A DNA stretch of 64,000 nt. Source: Microbacterium oxydans. GTDB taxonomy: Bacteria > Actinomycetota > Actinomycetes > Actinomycetales > Microbacteriaceae. A program made the position numbers and the translations under genes. Shown one piece after another: positions 55,368 through 64,000 of the stretch; within the stretch, counting starts at the first letter, position 1, and each line of letters starts with the position of its first letter. The DNA is taken from NCBI RefSeq assembly GCF_000956525.1, contig NZ_JYIW01000026.1, forward strand, positions 558,001 to 622,000, read 5' to 3'. The notes beneath the pieces were generated by a model, which was not told the DNA's origin, searched no databases, and was given only the letters and a program-made list of their open reading frames with translations.

Positions 55368-56519
55368 GTGACGCTCGACTTCGCTCCGTCTGCCCGCTCG
55401 ACCGTCGGCCTCGAGTGGGAGATCATGCTCGCCGATCCCGTGAGTGGCGACCTGGTCGGTCGCGCGCCGGAACTGCTCGACGCCCTCGAGGCCGAGAGCG
55501 AGAGCGAACGGCACACCGTGACCGGCGAGTTGCTCACGAACACCATCGAGGTGACCAGCGGCATCGGCGACTCCGTGGCGCACGCGGTCGACGACATCGC
55601 GCAGGCGATCTCCGCGGTGCGTGCGGCGACGGATCCGGCCGGCATCGAACTGCTCTCGGCCGGAAGCCATCCGTTCGCGCAGTGGTACGAGCAGCAGGTC
55701 ACCGACAAGACCCGCTACCACACCCTCATCGAGCGGACCCAGTGGTGGGGCCGCAACATGATGATCTGGGGCATCCACGTGCACGTCGGCGTCGAGGACG
55801 CGACCAAGGTCTTCCCGATCATCAACGCCCTGACCGGCTACCTCCCCCATCTGCAGGCGATCGCCGCCTCGAGTCCCTTCTGGGCCGGAGAGAAGACGGG
55901 CTACGCCTCGAACCGCGCGCTGGTCTTCCAGCAACTGCCGACCGCCGGGCTCCCCTGGCCCCTGCAGGACTGGACGCAGTTCGAGAGCTACCTCGCCGAC
56001 ATGGTGACCACCGGCGTGATGGCCGATGCCTCCGAGGTCCGCTGGGACATCCGACCGGCTCCGCGCTGGGGCACCATCGAGATCCGCGCCTGCGACGGCG
56101 TCTCGACGCTCCCCGAGCTCGCGGCCATCGCCGCACTCGTACAGGTGCTGGTGGAGCACTTCTCGCGCGAGCTCGACGCGGGACGCACCCTGCCGCAGAT
56201 GCCTGCCTGGTTCCACCGCGAGAACAAGTGGCGTGCCGCGCGCTACGGCCTGGATGCGCGCGTGATCGTCGACGACAGCGGTTCTCAGCGCGGGGTGCGT
56301 GAGCACCTCGCGCAGACGATCGATGATCTGGCGCCGATCGCGGTGGAGCTCGGATGCGCCAGGGAACTCGGCAGCATCCACACCACGCTCACAGAGGGAG
56401 CGAGCTATGCGCGTCAGCTGGCGGTGGCGGATGCCACCGGTGGCGACCTCCGTGCCGTCGTGCACCATCTGATCCGCGAGTTCCGTTCCGGTCCTGTCGC
56501 GTCGACCGACGAGCCCTGA
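55368..56519 (+). CDS. carboxylate-amine ligase, GCS2 family (YbdK-type)
   Basis: A glutamate-cysteine ligase-like enzyme of 383 aa. Family features are VGLEWEIMLADP near residue 13, HPFAQWYEQQVTDKTRYHTL near 102, MIWGIHVHVGVED near 128 and WGTIEIRACDGVSTLPEL near 233. YbdK of E. coli has weak gamma-glutamylcysteine ligase activity in vitro. The true role is unclear, since actinobacteria normally make mycothiol. The GTG at 55368 lies six bases after CAGACT; an in-frame GTG two codons earlier is also possible. A 13-bp tandem repeat spans its stop. Confidence 0.86.
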   Translation: MTLDFAPSARSTVGLEWEIMLADPVSGDLVGRAPELLDALEAESESERHTVTGELLTNTIEVTSGIGDSVAHAVDDIAQAISAVRAATDPAGIELLSAGSHPFAQWYEQQVTDKTRYHTLIERTQWWGRNMMIWGIHVHVGVEDATKVFPIINALTGYLPHLQAIAASSPFWAGEKTGYASNRALVFQQLPTAGLPWPLQDWTQFESYLADMVTTGVMADASEVRWDIRPAPRWGTIEIRACDGVSTLPELAAIAALVQVLVEHFSRELDAGRTLPQMPAWFHRENKWRAARYGLDARVIVDDSGSQRGVREHLAQTIDDLAPIAVELGCARELGSIHTTLTEGASYARQLAVADATGGDLRAVVHHLIREFRSGPVASTDEP

Positions 56520-56532
56520 CGACGAGCCCTGA
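56507..56532 (+). repeat. 13-bp tandem duplication at the end of the YbdK-type gene
   Basis: CGACGAGCCCTGA occurs twice in direct succession. The first copy includes the gene's TGA stop codon; the second lies just after it. Confidence 0.8.
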
Positions 56533-56571
56533 CGTCGAGTTCGAACGCGTGTCGTCCCCCTCGAGCGGCGC

Positions 56572-57543
56572 TCAGTCCTCGAGCAGCTGCCGCGCAAGCC
56601 CCTCGTCGAGCACGACATCGGTGACGAGATCGGCTGCGATCGCGGCTCGCAGGCTGACGAGCTTCGGAATGCCGGACACGACGCACACCCGCCGCGGCAC
56701 ACGGCGAAGCCGGTCCAGTCCCGGCCCGGTGGCTCTCGCGTTCACCCGGATGTCCCGCCACGAGCCGTCCGCCCGGAAGAACACCGTCGCCACGTCGCCG
56801 ATCGCGTGGTCCTCCCGGAGACTCCGGTAGTCATCTCGCCCCAGATACCCGCCGACGTAGACGCGGCTCGGCACCTCCGCGGCCGGTGAGCCGAGGCTGA
56901 AGACGGCGATGTCCATCTTCGACTGCAGATCGAGCACGCGTCGGGTGCTGCGCTCCCGCCACATCGCTTCACGAGTCGCCGGGTCGTCGAAGAACGCCGG
57001 CACCGGGAACTGCTGCACCTGTGCGCCGAACGCGCTGCCGAACCGCTGCAGGATGTCGCTCGAGTACTCCACGCCACTGGTCTGCGTGTTGCCGGCGCCG
57101 TTGAGCTGCACGAACGTCGTGTTGTGCGTCTCCTTCTGCGTGAGTCCACGGCTCACCGCACTGATCGTCGATCCCCAGGCGACCCCGACGATCATGTTCG
57201 AGTCGACGAACTGCGACAGCAGCCGGCCGGCGGTCAGTGCGACGCGTTCGAGCCGTTCGACTTCGCTGACGATCTCGGACATCGGCACGACGTGCGCCGC
57301 GACGCGATGACGATCTCTGATGCGCTGCTCGAGGATACCGAGCCGCTCGAGAGGCGAATTGATGCGGATGTCGACCAGCCCGCTCTCGCGCGCGTAGCTC
57401 AGAAGCCGCGAGACCGATGAGCGAGAGGTGCCGAGCTCCTGGGCGATGACCTCCATGGTCTTGTCCTGCATGTAGTAGAGCTGCGCAGCGGTGAGCGCCG
57501 CGATCAGCTTGTCGTCACGGAATTGCGCGCTCACTCCGGTCAT
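56572..57543 (-). CDS. SorC/DeoR-family sugar-binding transcriptional regulator
   Basis: A 323-aa regulator. The N-terminal HTH (DKTMEVIAQELGTSRSSVSRLLSYARESGL, residues about 28-57) precedes a sugar-binding effector domain of the SorC type (MIVGVAWGSTISAVSRGL, LNGAGNTQTSGVEYSS, VVSGIPKLVSLRAAIAADLV), which usually binds a phosphorylated sugar. Divergent from glpD, so the likely effector is glycerol-3-phosphate or a related phosphate. The ATG at 57543 has GAGGAGGT upstream. A perfect palindrome between the two genes is the probable operator and would allow autoregulation. Confidence 0.88.
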   Translation of the reverse strand: MTGVSAQFRDDKLIAALTAAQLYYMQDKTMEVIAQELGTSRSSVSRLLSYARESGLVDIRINSPLERLGILEQRIRDRHRVAAHVVPMSEIVSEVERLERVALTAGRLLSQFVDSNMIVGVAWGSTISAVSRGLTQKETHNTTFVQLNGAGNTQTSGVEYSSDILQRFGSAFGAQVQQFPVPAFFDDPATREAMWRERSTRRVLDLQSKMDIAVFSLGSPAAEVPSRVYVGGYLGRDDYRSLREDHAIGDVATVFFRADGSWRDIRVNARATGPGLDRLRRVPRRVCVVSGIPKLVSLRAAIAADLVTDVVLDEGLARQLLED

Positions 57544-57567
57544 GATGACCTCCTCGTTCTCGATCCT

Positions 57568-57581
57568 TGCACATATGTGCA
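57568..57581. promoter_or_regulatory. palindromic operator between the regulator gene and glpD
   Basis: TGCACATATGTGCA is a perfect 14-bp palindrome, 25 bases from the regulator ATG and 64 bases from the glpD ATG. The form resembles known SorC/DeoR-type operators. It is the only such copy seen in the glp region. Confidence 0.65.
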
Positions 57582-57644
57582 GTCGACTTGCGCGCAGCCA
57601 GAGACAGGTCGATGCTGAGGGCAAGCAATGAAAAGAGGTCGAGG

Positions 57645-59354
57645 ATGATCGAGTCGACACACTCATCACCCGAACGCGCCGCAGTCGGTGCGCTTCGTGA
57701 ATCCGGACGCACGAGCGTCCTTCTCATCGGCGGCGGGATCAACGGCATCTCGGCGTTCCGTGACCTGGCTCTGCAGGGAGTCGATGTCGTCCTCGTCGAA
57801 CGCGGCGACTTCGCATCCGGTGCATCCTCGGCATCGAGCCACATGATCCACGGCGGCATCCGCTATCTGGAGAACGGCGAGTTCCGTCTCGTCCGGGAGT
57901 CCGTGGAAGAGCGCAACGGTCTGCTGAAGATCGCGCCCCACTACGTGAAGCCGTTGCAGACGACGATCCCGATCTACTCCACGTTCTCGGGCATCCTCTC
58001 CGCACCCCTGCGTTTCCTGACGCACAAGAGCGGCAAGCCCCAGGAGCGCGGCGCCTTCCTGATCAAGATCGGTCTCACGATCTACGACACGTTCTCTCGC
58101 GACGGCGGCTCGGTACCGCGCCACCGCTTCCTCGGACGCAAGCGCTCGCTCGCGGAGCTGCCGGCACTCGACCCGAACATCAAGTACACGGCGACGTACT
58201 ACGACGCGTCCATGCACGACCCGGAGCGCCTCGCGCTCGACGTGCTGCAGGACGGACTCGCAGCGCACCCGGGCGCCACGGCGCTGAACTACGTCGAGGC
58301 GATCGGTCGCGACGGACGCAACGTCCTGCTGCGCGACCGTGAGAGCGGCACCGAGTTCTCGGTCGCGGCCGACGTGGTCGTGAACACGTCCGGGCCGTGG
58401 ACCGACCTGACCAACGACGCCCTCGGCGCCGACACCAGGTTCATGGGCGGGACGAAGGGGTCGCACATCGTGCTCGACCACCCCGAGCTGCTCGAGGCCA
58501 CCCGCGGACGCGAGATCTTCTTCGAGCACTCCGACGGACGCATCGTCCTGATCTACCCGCTCAAGGGCCGCGTGCTCGTCGGCACCACCGACATCGACGC
58601 AGACCCGAGCGAGGTCGCCGTGTGCACCGAGGAAGAGGTCGACTACTTCTTCGACCTCATCCACCACGTGTTCCCGCAGATCGACGTCGACCGCAAGCAG
58701 ATCGTGTACCGCTTCTCCGGCATCCGCCCGCTGCCCCGTCACGAGGACACCGCCCCAGGGTTCGTGTCGCGCGACTACCGCATCGAGGTCGACCAGAAGG
58801 GCGCAGTTCCGCTCGTCAGCCTCGTCGGCGGCAAGTGGACCACGTTCAGGGCGCTCGGCGAGTCGCTGTCCGACATCGTGCTCGGTCTCATCGACCGTAC
58901 GCGCACCGTCTCGACCGCCGGTCGCGCGATCGGTGGCGGCCGGGACTTCCCTCGCACCGAGAAGGCCAAGCGCATCTGGATCCAGGAGTACCTGCCCGGT
59001 GCAGGTGATCGCGCCGAGAAGCTGCTGACCCGCTACGGCACGCGTGCCGCACAGGTGTGGGAGTACATCGAGCACGGAGACGACGCCCCGCTCGCCGGCG
59101 GCGACCTCTCGACGCGCGAGCTCGAGTGGATGGTGGAGAACGAGATGGTCGCACGCCTGCAGGACGTCATTCTGCGGCGCACGAGCATCGCCTTCATCGG
59201 AAACGCCGACGAGCCCGTGATCGAGGAGATCGCTGATGCGCTGGCACCGCTGCTGGGATGGGATCGCGCTCGTCACGATGCCGAGCTCGACCAGACGCGA
59301 GAACTCCTGAACGATCGGCATGGACTTCACCTCTCGTCCCGCGCACGCGGCTGA
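57645..59354 (+). CDS. glpD: aerobic glycerol-3-phosphate dehydrogenase
   Basis: A membrane-associated flavoenzyme that oxidises glycerol-3-phosphate to dihydroxyacetone phosphate and passes electrons to quinone. The FAD-binding LLIGGGINGISAFRDLALQG and SASSHMIHGGIRYLENGEF are near residues 25 and 67; GTKGSHIVLDHPEL and the C-terminal DAO domain follow. The length is 569 aa. The ATG at 57645 is preceded by GAGG; an earlier TTG reading crosses the operator. First gene of glpD-glpF-glpK. Confidence 0.94.
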   Translation: MIESTHSSPERAAVGALRESGRTSVLLIGGGINGISAFRDLALQGVDVVLVERGDFASGASSASSHMIHGGIRYLENGEFRLVRESVEERNGLLKIAPHYVKPLQTTIPIYSTFSGILSAPLRFLTHKSGKPQERGAFLIKIGLTIYDTFSRDGGSVPRHRFLGRKRSLAELPALDPNIKYTATYYDASMHDPERLALDVLQDGLAAHPGATALNYVEAIGRDGRNVLLRDRESGTEFSVAADVVVNTSGPWTDLTNDALGADTRFMGGTKGSHIVLDHPELLEATRGREIFFEHSDGRIVLIYPLKGRVLVGTTDIDADPSEVAVCTEEEVDYFFDLIHHVFPQIDVDRKQIVYRFSGIRPLPRHEDTAPGFVSRDYRIEVDQKGAVPLVSLVGGKWTTFRALGESLSDIVLGLIDRTRTVSTAGRAIGGGRDFPRTEKAKRIWIQEYLPGAGDRAEKLLTRYGTRAAQVWEYIEHGDDAPLAGGDLSTRELEWMVENEMVARLQDVILRRTSIAFIGNADEPVIEEIADALAPLLGWDRARHDAELDQTRELLNDRHGLHLSSRARG

Positions 59355-59400
59355 CGGGGGGATCCGACCGTCGCCCTCCTTGCGACGCACTCCCAATAAT

Positions 59401-59426
59401 GGGTCAGGGCAGAGGGGCCCTGACCC
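59401..59426 (+). terminator. intercistronic hairpin glpD-glpF
   Basis: A perfect 10-bp stem GGGTCAGGGC/GCCCTGACCC with loop AGAGGG, 46 bases after the glpD stop and 21 bases before the glpF ATG. There is no T-run, so it may attenuate or stabilise the downstream mRNA rather than stop transcription fully. Confidence 0.5.
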
Positions 59427-59447
59427 GCAAGAAAGGTCAATGAAGAC

Positions 59448-60200
59448 ATGGCTGATGTCAATCTCGGTCTCTACTTCCTCTCGGAGTTGGTAGGAACGGC
59501 GATGCTCGTGCTGCTCGGTTGCGGTGTCGTGGCGAACGTCGCGCTCGCCAAGAACAAGGGCTTCGGTGGCGGCTTCCTGATGGTCAACTGGGGCTGGGGC
59601 CTCGCGGTCTTCGCCGGTGTCCTGGTGTCCGCGTACTCCGGTGCCATCCTCAACCCCGCCGTCGGTATCGGACTGCTGATCTCCGGCACCATCGACTTCC
59701 CGATGTTCCTGGTCGCCACCGCCGCTGAACTGGTCGGTGCCATCATCGGTGCGATCGTCGTCTGGCTCGCGTACAAGCAGCACTTCGACGAGGAGCCCGA
59801 GGCCGCCAACAAGCTCGGCGTGTTCTCGACCGGTCCGTCCATCCGTTCCTACGGCTGGAACCTCGTCACCGAGATCATCGGCACCTTCGTGCTGGTCTTC
59901 GTGATCCTCGCGTTCGCCGACTACGGCGACATCGAGGTCGGCACTCCCGGAGGCCTCGGACCGCTCACGGCGCTCCCGGTCGCACTGCTCGTCGTCGCGA
60001 TCGGCGCCTCGCTCGGTGGACCGACGGGCTACGCGATCAACCCGGCACGTGACCTCGGACCGCGTATCGCTCACGCCATCCTGCCGATCAAGGGCAAGGG
60101 CTCCAGCGACTGGTCCTACTCGTGGGTCCCCGTGGTCGGCCCGCTCATCGGTGGTGCGATCGCCGCCGCTGCAGCGCCCGTCCTGCTGCACCTCGCCTGA
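59448..60200 (+). CDS. glpF: glycerol uptake facilitator (MIP family)
   Basis: An aquaglyceroporin of 250 aa with six membrane helices and two pore motifs, both intact: [14 protein letters not shown] near residue 66 and [18 protein letters not shown] near 199. The Asp after the second NPAR is typical of glycerol channels. The ATG at 59448 follows AAAGG at some distance; another ATG just upstream is out of frame. Middle gene between glpD and glpK, supporting glycerol as substrate. Confidence 0.93.
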   Translation: MADVNLGLYFLSELVGTAMLVLLGCGVVANVALAKNKGFGGGFLMVNWGWGLAVFAGVLVSAYSGAILNPAVGIGLLISGTIDFPMFLVATAAELVGAIIGAIVVWLAYKQHFDEEPEAANKLGVFSTGPSIRSYGWNLVTEIIGTFVLVFVILAFADYGDIEVGTPGGLGPLTALPVALLVVAIGASLGGPTGYAINPARDLGPRIAHAILPIKGKGSSDWSYSWVPVVGPLIGGAIAAAAAPVLLHLA

Positions 60201-60226
60201 ACGACCTGATTTCAAAGGAGAACACT

Positions 60227-61741
60227 ATGGCTGACTACATCCTCGCCATCGACCAGGGAACGACCTCGAGCCGCGCGATCATCTTCGACAAGAAGGGCAG
60301 CATCATCGCGACGGGCCAGAAGGAGCACGAGCAGATCCTGCCGAAGGCCGGCTGGGTCGAGCACGATGCATCCGAGATCTGGCGCAACGTGCAGGAGGTC
60401 ATCGGTCTGGCGCTGAGCCGCGCCGACCTCACGCGTCACGACATCGCAGCGGTCGGAATCACCAACCAGCGCGAGACGGCTGTCGTCTGGGACAAGACCA
60501 CCGGCAAGCCCGCGTACAACGCCATCGTCTGGCAGGACACGCGCACGCAGGACATCGTCGACCGCCTGGCGGCCGACGGTGGCGTCGAGCGGTTCAAGCC
60601 GGTCGTCGGCCTGCCGCTCGCGACGTACTTCTCCGGAACGAAGATCGCGTGGATCCTCGAGAACGTCGACGGCGCACGCGAGAAGGCCGAGGCCGGTGAC
60701 CTGATCTTCGGCACCACCGACAGCTGGGTCCTCTGGAACCTGACCGGCGGCGTCGACGGCGGCGTGCACGTCACGGACGTGACCAACGCGTCGCGCACGA
60801 TGTTCATGGACCTCGAGACGCTCGAATGGCGCGACGACATCCTCGAAGCGTTCGGCGTGCCGCGCTCGATGATGCCGGAGATCCGCTCCTCCTCCGAGGT
60901 CTACGGCGCGGCCGAGGACTCCTCGCTGCTCCGCGAGACGCCGATCGCCGGCATCCTCGGTGACCAGCAGGCGGCGACCTTCGGTCAGGCGGCGTTCCAG
61001 AAGGGCGAGAGCAAGAACACCTACGGCACCGGCTGCTTCCTCATCTTCAACACGGGCGAGGAGATCGTCCACTCGAAGAACGGGCTGCTCACGACGGTGG
61101 GTTACAAGCTCGGCGACCAGCCGACGCACTACGCGCTCGAAGGCTCCATCGCCGTCACCGGATCGCTGATCCAGTGGCTGCGCGACCAGCTCGGGATCAT
61201 CTCCTCCGCCCCCGAGGTCGAGGAACTGGCCGACAAGGTCGAGGACAACGGCGGCGTCTACATCGTCCCCGCGTTCTCCGGTCTGTTCGCGCCGTACTGG
61301 CGTCCTGATGCCCGCGGTGCGATCGTCGGCCTCACCCGCTACGCGAACAAGAACCACATCGCTCGCGCAGCGCTGGAGGCCGTCGCCTTCCAGACGCGGG
61401 ATGTGCTCGACGCCGTGAATGCGGATGCCGGTGTGGATCTGACCGAGCTCAAGGTCGACGGCGGCATGGTCGCCAATGACGCGCTCATGCAGTTCCAGGC
61501 GGATGTCCTCGGCGTGCCGGTCGTCCGGCCGGTCGTCGCGGAGACCACCGCGCTCGGTGCCGCATATGCAGCAGGCCTCGCGGTCGGTTTCTGGAACGGT
61601 CTCGATGACCTGTCCGCGAACTGGCAGGAGGACAAGCGCTGGGAGCCGTCGATGGAGGACGGCGAGCGGGACCGCCAGCTGCGCCTGTGGCGCAAAGCCG
61701 TCACCAAGTCGATGGACTGGGTCGACGAAGACGTGAACTGA
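60227..61741 (+). CDS. glpK: glycerol kinase
   Basis: Phosphorylates glycerol to glycerol-3-phosphate. FGGY-family motifs: [15 protein letters not shown] at residues 7-21, [35 protein letters not shown] and [20 protein letters not shown], all matching GlpK. The 504-aa length is exact for the family. The ATG at 60227 has AAAGGAGAA upstream; the longer frame reaches into glpF. A strong bidirectional terminator follows. Confidence 0.96.
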   Translation: MADYILAIDQGTTSSRAIIFDKKGSIIATGQKEHEQILPKAGWVEHDASEIWRNVQEVIGLALSRADLTRHDIAAVGITNQRETAVVWDKTTGKPAYNAIVWQDTRTQDIVDRLAADGGVERFKPVVGLPLATYFSGTKIAWILENVDGAREKAEAGDLIFGTTDSWVLWNLTGGVDGGVHVTDVTNASRTMFMDLETLEWRDDILEAFGVPRSMMPEIRSSSEVYGAAEDSSLLRETPIAGILGDQQAATFGQAAFQKGESKNTYGTGCFLIFNTGEEIVHSKNGLLTTVGYKLGDQPTHYALEGSIAVTGSLIQWLRDQLGIISSAPEVEELADKVEDNGGVYIVPAFSGLFAPYWRPDARGAIVGLTRYANKNHIARAALEAVAFQTRDVLDAVNADAGVDLTELKVDGGMVANDALMQFQADVLGVPVVRPVVAETTALGAAYAAGLAVGFWNGLDDLSANWQEDKRWEPSMEDGERDRQLRLWRKAVTKSMDWVDEDVN

Positions 61742-61754
61742 CGTCAGCGCAGTG

Positions 61755-61792
61755 ACGAAGGCGGGTCCGGGGCATCCCGGGCCCGCCTTCGT
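61755..61792. terminator. bidirectional terminator between glpK and the LysR gene
   Basis: A 17-bp stem with one wobble (ACGAAGGCGGG outer arm) and a GCAT loop, 13 bases after the glpK stop and 10 bases from the convergent LysR-gene stop. Confidence 0.88.
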
Positions 61793-61802
61793 CGTCTGAG
61801 GG

Positions 61803-62693
61803 TCAGTCTTCGCAGCTCACGCCCAGGTGCTCGAGGAACGCGCGGGCGACGTTGCGCGGAGCGCGATCATGCCGGGCCACGTACTCGATCCGCCGCGGTC
61901 CGTCGTCGACGTTCGCCGTGATCAGGTCTGCACTCGATGCGGAGACGACGCCGGGCGCAAGCAGTGTGATCGCGAGTCCCGCCGCGACCAGCCCGAGGAT
62001 GAGCGCTGCCGAGTCGGCCTCGAAGGCCACGTCGCGCTCGACCCCGGCCGTCGCGAACGCGACATCGCTCTGCTCCCGGCCCGAGGTGCCGGTTGGGAAG
62101 TCGGCGAAGGTCTCCCCGGCCGCATCGGCGAGCACGAGCGAGCTGCGTCCGGCGAGTCGGTGAGACGGCGTCATCACCAGCACCAGTGCGTCGCTGGAGA
62201 GCACGTGGGAGCCGACACCGCTCGGCGTGCTCCCTTCGCGAAGTCCGAGCAGAGCGACGTCGATCTCGCCGCGACGCAGGGCGGACATGAGGTCATCGCT
62301 GTTCCCGCCCTGCAACTCGACCCTGACCGCCGGATGCGCGGCACGGAAGCGCGCGAGCACCTCAGGCACATCGACCGCCGTCACGGTGGGGATGATGCCG
62401 AGCCGCAGCGTGCCGACGACCTCGCCGCCGGCTGCCGCCGCGTCTTCCGCCGCACGGTCGGCTGCCACCACCGAGATCCTCGCCTGCGCGAGAAACGCCT
62501 CGCCAGCCTCGGTGAGCTGCACGCGTCGACTCGATCGCAGGAAGAGCCGCTGTCCGATCTCGCGTTCGAGTGCGGCGATCTGATGACTCAATGCGGATTG
62601 CGTCACGAAGCACCGCTCAGCTGCGCGGGTGAAGCTCGATGTCGACGCGACCTCGACGACATATCTGAGCTGTTGGAGGTCCATCTCACTCAT
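61803..62693 (-). CDS. LysR-family transcriptional regulator
   Basis: A 296-aa LysR protein. The N-terminal winged HTH (LQQLRYVVEVASTSSFTRAAERCFVTQSALSHQI) is complete, followed by a linker helix and the periplasmic-binding-like effector domain (GTLRLGIIPTVTAVDVPEVL). Divergent from an EamA-type exporter, the usual arrangement in which the regulator controls the transporter. The effector is unknown. Two ATG codons three apart begin the protein; the outer one is used here. Confidence 0.9.
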   Translation of the reverse strand: MSEMDLQQLRYVVEVASTSSFTRAAERCFVTQSALSHQIAALEREIGQRLFLRSSRRVQLTEAGEAFLAQARISVVAADRAAEDAAAAGGEVVGTLRLGIIPTVTAVDVPEVLARFRAAHPAVRVELQGGNSDDLMSALRRGEIDVALLGLREGSTPSGVGSHVLSSDALVLVMTPSHRLAGRSSLVLADAAGETFADFPTGTSGREQSDVAFATAGVERDVAFEADSAALILGLVAAGLAITLLAPGVVSASSADLITANVDDGPRRIEYVARHDRAPRNVARAFLEHLGVSCED

Positions 62694-62767
62694 GATCCTC
62701 GCTCATGAAAGCGATGACAAGAATGCGTTGGACTCATGAACAGAGACCGCGGAGGCTGGACTCATGA
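62688..62767. promoter_or_regulatory. divergent LysR/EamA control region with four CTCATGA repeats
   Basis: The heptamer CTCATGA occurs at 62689-62695, 62702-62708, 62733-62739 and 62761-62767. Three of the four are preceded by A. The first and last overlap the start codons of the two divergent genes. They may be regulator half-sites, though two could simply reflect start-codon context. Confidence 0.35.
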
Positions 62768-63687
62768 ATCCGCTCGCCACCCTGCTCCTCACAGCGCTCG
62801 CCCCGATCAGCTGGGGCACGACGTATCTCGTCACCACCGAACTGCTGCCGCCGGGGCACCCGCTGTTCGCAGGACTGATGCGCGCGCTGCCAGCGGGCCT
62901 GCTCGCGATCGCGATCGGTCGCCGGCTTCCGAGCGGCGGGTGGTGGCTGAGGGCTGCGGTGCTCGGCATCCTCAACATCGGCGCATTCTTCCCGCTGCTG
63001 TTCCTGGCGGCAGAACGCCTGCCGGGCGGGGTCGCGGCTGCCGTGGCGGGAGCGCAGCCGCTCATCATCCTGGGTCTCGGTGCACTGGTCCTGCGCGACC
63101 GGATCCGCCCGCTCACCGCGGCCATCGCCACAGCCGGCGCCGGCGGGGTCGCACTCGTGGTGCTCTCCCCCGCTGCCGGGCTCGACACCCTCGGGATCAT
63201 CGCAGCCCTCGGTGGGGTCGTCGCCACAGCAGCCGGGATGGTCCTCACCAAGCGCTGGGGCCGCCCTGCAGGGGTCGGCCCCGTCGCATACGCAGGCTGG
63301 CAGCTCACCGCAGGCGGACTGTTCCTCCTGCCACTGACACTGCTCTGGGAGGGCGTACCTGCGCAGATCGACGCCGGCGCCCTTCTCGGGTACCTCTGGC
63401 TCGGCATCGTCGGCGGCCTCATCGCGTACACGCTCTGGTTCCGCGGCATCCAGGCATTGCCGGTCATCGCACCGGGACTCCTCGCTCTGCTCTCACCCGT
63501 GGTCGCAACCGTTCTGGGCGCGACCATCGCGGGCGAATCGTTCACCGCCATCCAACTGATCGGCATCACTGTCGTGCTCGCCGCGCTGATCACGGGACAG
63601 ATCGTGACCGGCCGCGCAGCTCGATCACGAACACTCCATCCAGTCGCAGGGCCTGCATCGTCGAGTCCCACACCGACGCGGAGCTGA
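62764..63687 (+). CDS. EamA/DMT-superfamily transporter
   Basis: A 307-aa membrane protein with ten predicted helices in two EamA repeats. Family-like sections are PISWGTTYLVTTELLPPGHP near residue 18, GVAAAVAGAQPLIILGLGAL near 88 and the second-repeat GLIAYTLWFRGIQALPVIAP and LLALLSPVVATVLGATIAGE. It probably exports a metabolite or drug; the substrate is unknown. GGAGG lies eight bases before the ATG. It is divergent from the LysR gene, its likely regulator. Confidence 0.88.
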   Translation: MNPLATLLLTALAPISWGTTYLVTTELLPPGHPLFAGLMRALPAGLLAIAIGRRLPSGGWWLRAAVLGILNIGAFFPLLFLAAERLPGGVAAAVAGAQPLIILGLGALVLRDRIRPLTAAIATAGAGGVALVVLSPAAGLDTLGIIAALGGVVATAAGMVLTKRWGRPAGVGPVAYAGWQLTAGGLFLLPLTLLWEGVPAQIDAGALLGYLWLGIVGGLIAYTLWFRGIQALPVIAPGLLALLSPVVATVLGATIAGESFTAIQLIGITVVLAALITGQIVTGRAARSRTLHPVAGPASSSPTPTRS

Positions 63688-63825
63688 AGCACCTCGTGCT
63701 CCCGCCCCGGCTGGAGGGAGTGGAGACTTCTCCCCATTTCGTATTCCTCCATCGCATGGATGAATAGGGCAGGAACAACCGTCGGTCCGACACCGATGGC
63801 AGGAACGAATCGTGAAGGAGTTCAG

Positions 63826-64000
63826 ATGAGAATCAAGACTGCCCCAGCGGGCGTGCTGCTCGCAGCCATCGCCGTCCTCGGGATCGCAGCACCTGCATCC
63901 GCGATGCCGGGTCCGGGAACAGGTCCAGGAGGCTACATCATCGCCACGACCAGCGCCGTATGCGCTCAGGAGCGAGCGATCAAGGCGAGCCAGGGCTATC
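63826..64000 (+). CDS. secreted protein, partial (cut by the window end)
   Basis: Only the first 58 codons are visible. A typical signal peptide (basic MRIKTAP, then GVLLAAIAVLGIAAPASA) ends near residue 25 and is followed by a Gly/Pro stretch (MPGPGTGPGG) and a segment with one Cys (TTSAVCAQERAIKASQGY). GAAGGAG lies six bases before the ATG. The family cannot be named from this fragment. The 138 bases upstream (63688-63825) show no other gene. Confidence 0.7.
   Translation, partial: MRIKTAPAGVLLAAIAVLGIAAPASAMPGPGTGPGGYIIATTSAVCAQERAIKASQGY

Noticed and set aside
57666..60215. Minus-strand open frame of over 800 codons across glpD and glpF
   Set aside because: Antisense shadow of two clearly real genes; Asp/Arg/Val-rich composition without domains or a ribosome site.
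62703..63752. Minus-strand open frame opposite the EamA transporter
   Set aside because: The plus-strand frame encodes a regular ten-helix transporter; the antisense translation is Pro/Ser/Ala-rich and featureless.

Overview
The window is high-GC chromosomal DNA with dense, mostly housekeeping gene content. It fits an actinobacterium of the family Microbacteriaceae, probably Microbacterium or a close relative. That placement is inferred from the combination of GC-rich codon use, GlgE, a ClpS/DUF2017 pair, DUF2469 next to rnhB, oligoribonuclease, a GerW-like protein without other sporulation genes, and many actinobacterial TANNNT -10 boxes. No phage, plasmid, insertion sequence or CRISPR array is visible.

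Layout. 1-5.6 kb: an unrecognised protein, two acyl-CoA thioesterases, the ABC-F factor EttA, a lipoprotein, an SSB paralogue and a small gene with a possible SOS box. 5.7-9.2 kb: tRNA-Arg(TCT), a small acidic protein, orn, tRNA-His(GTG), and a CopB-type metal ATPase behind a CsoR-like operator. 9.2-13.3 kb: a LysE-type exporter, the coupled metallopeptidase-ClpS-DUF2017 genes, a P-loop kinase-like protein, a GerW-family protein and DNA polymerase IV. 13.3-20.3 kb: gatCAB, an acyl-CoA ligase and a DEAD-box helicase. 20.4-25.3 kb: cysteine desulfurase, mnmA and ligA on the minus strand. 25.4-31.8 kb: alpha-glucan genes glgX, glgE and glgB. 31.9-37.8 kb: a thioredoxin-TPR protein coupled to a large membrane protein, an AI-2E-family permease, a hydrolase pair and a lytic transglycosylase-like protein. 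37.8-42.8 kb: rpsB-tsf, pyrH and frr-cdsA-DivIVA-like. 43.1-50.2 kb: an M23-like protein, xerC, dprA, comM, yraN, DUF2469, rnhB, lepB and rplS. 50.3-55.2 kb: a membrane protein, map, a methyltransferase, a histidine phosphatase and the rpsP-khpA-rimM-trmD operon. 55.4-64 kb: a YbdK-type ligase, a SorC-family regulator divergent from glpD-glpF-glpK, a LysR/EamA divergent pair, and the start of a secreted protein.

How the genes work together. The glg genes build and trim alpha-glucan through maltose-1-phosphate (GlgE), branching (GlgB) and debranching (GlgX). GlpF, GlpK and GlpD import, phosphorylate and oxidise glycerol, probably under the adjacent SorC-type regulator through a perfect 14-bp palindrome. 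The desulfurase and MnmA can form a tRNA thiolation relay. GatCAB supports indirect Gln-tRNA or Asn-tRNA synthesis. YraN, ComM, DprA and XerC form a familiar DNA-processing neighbourhood.

Two regulatory patterns stand out. Fourteen genes carry a TANNNT hexamer exactly six bases before the start codon, which implies leaderless transcripts. rplS and rpsP, now 3.5 kb apart from each other's operon, share an almost identical 35-bp promoter arrangement. I saw no clear previously undescribed multi-gene system. The most useful novelty lies in these regulatory motifs and in a few unusual proteins.
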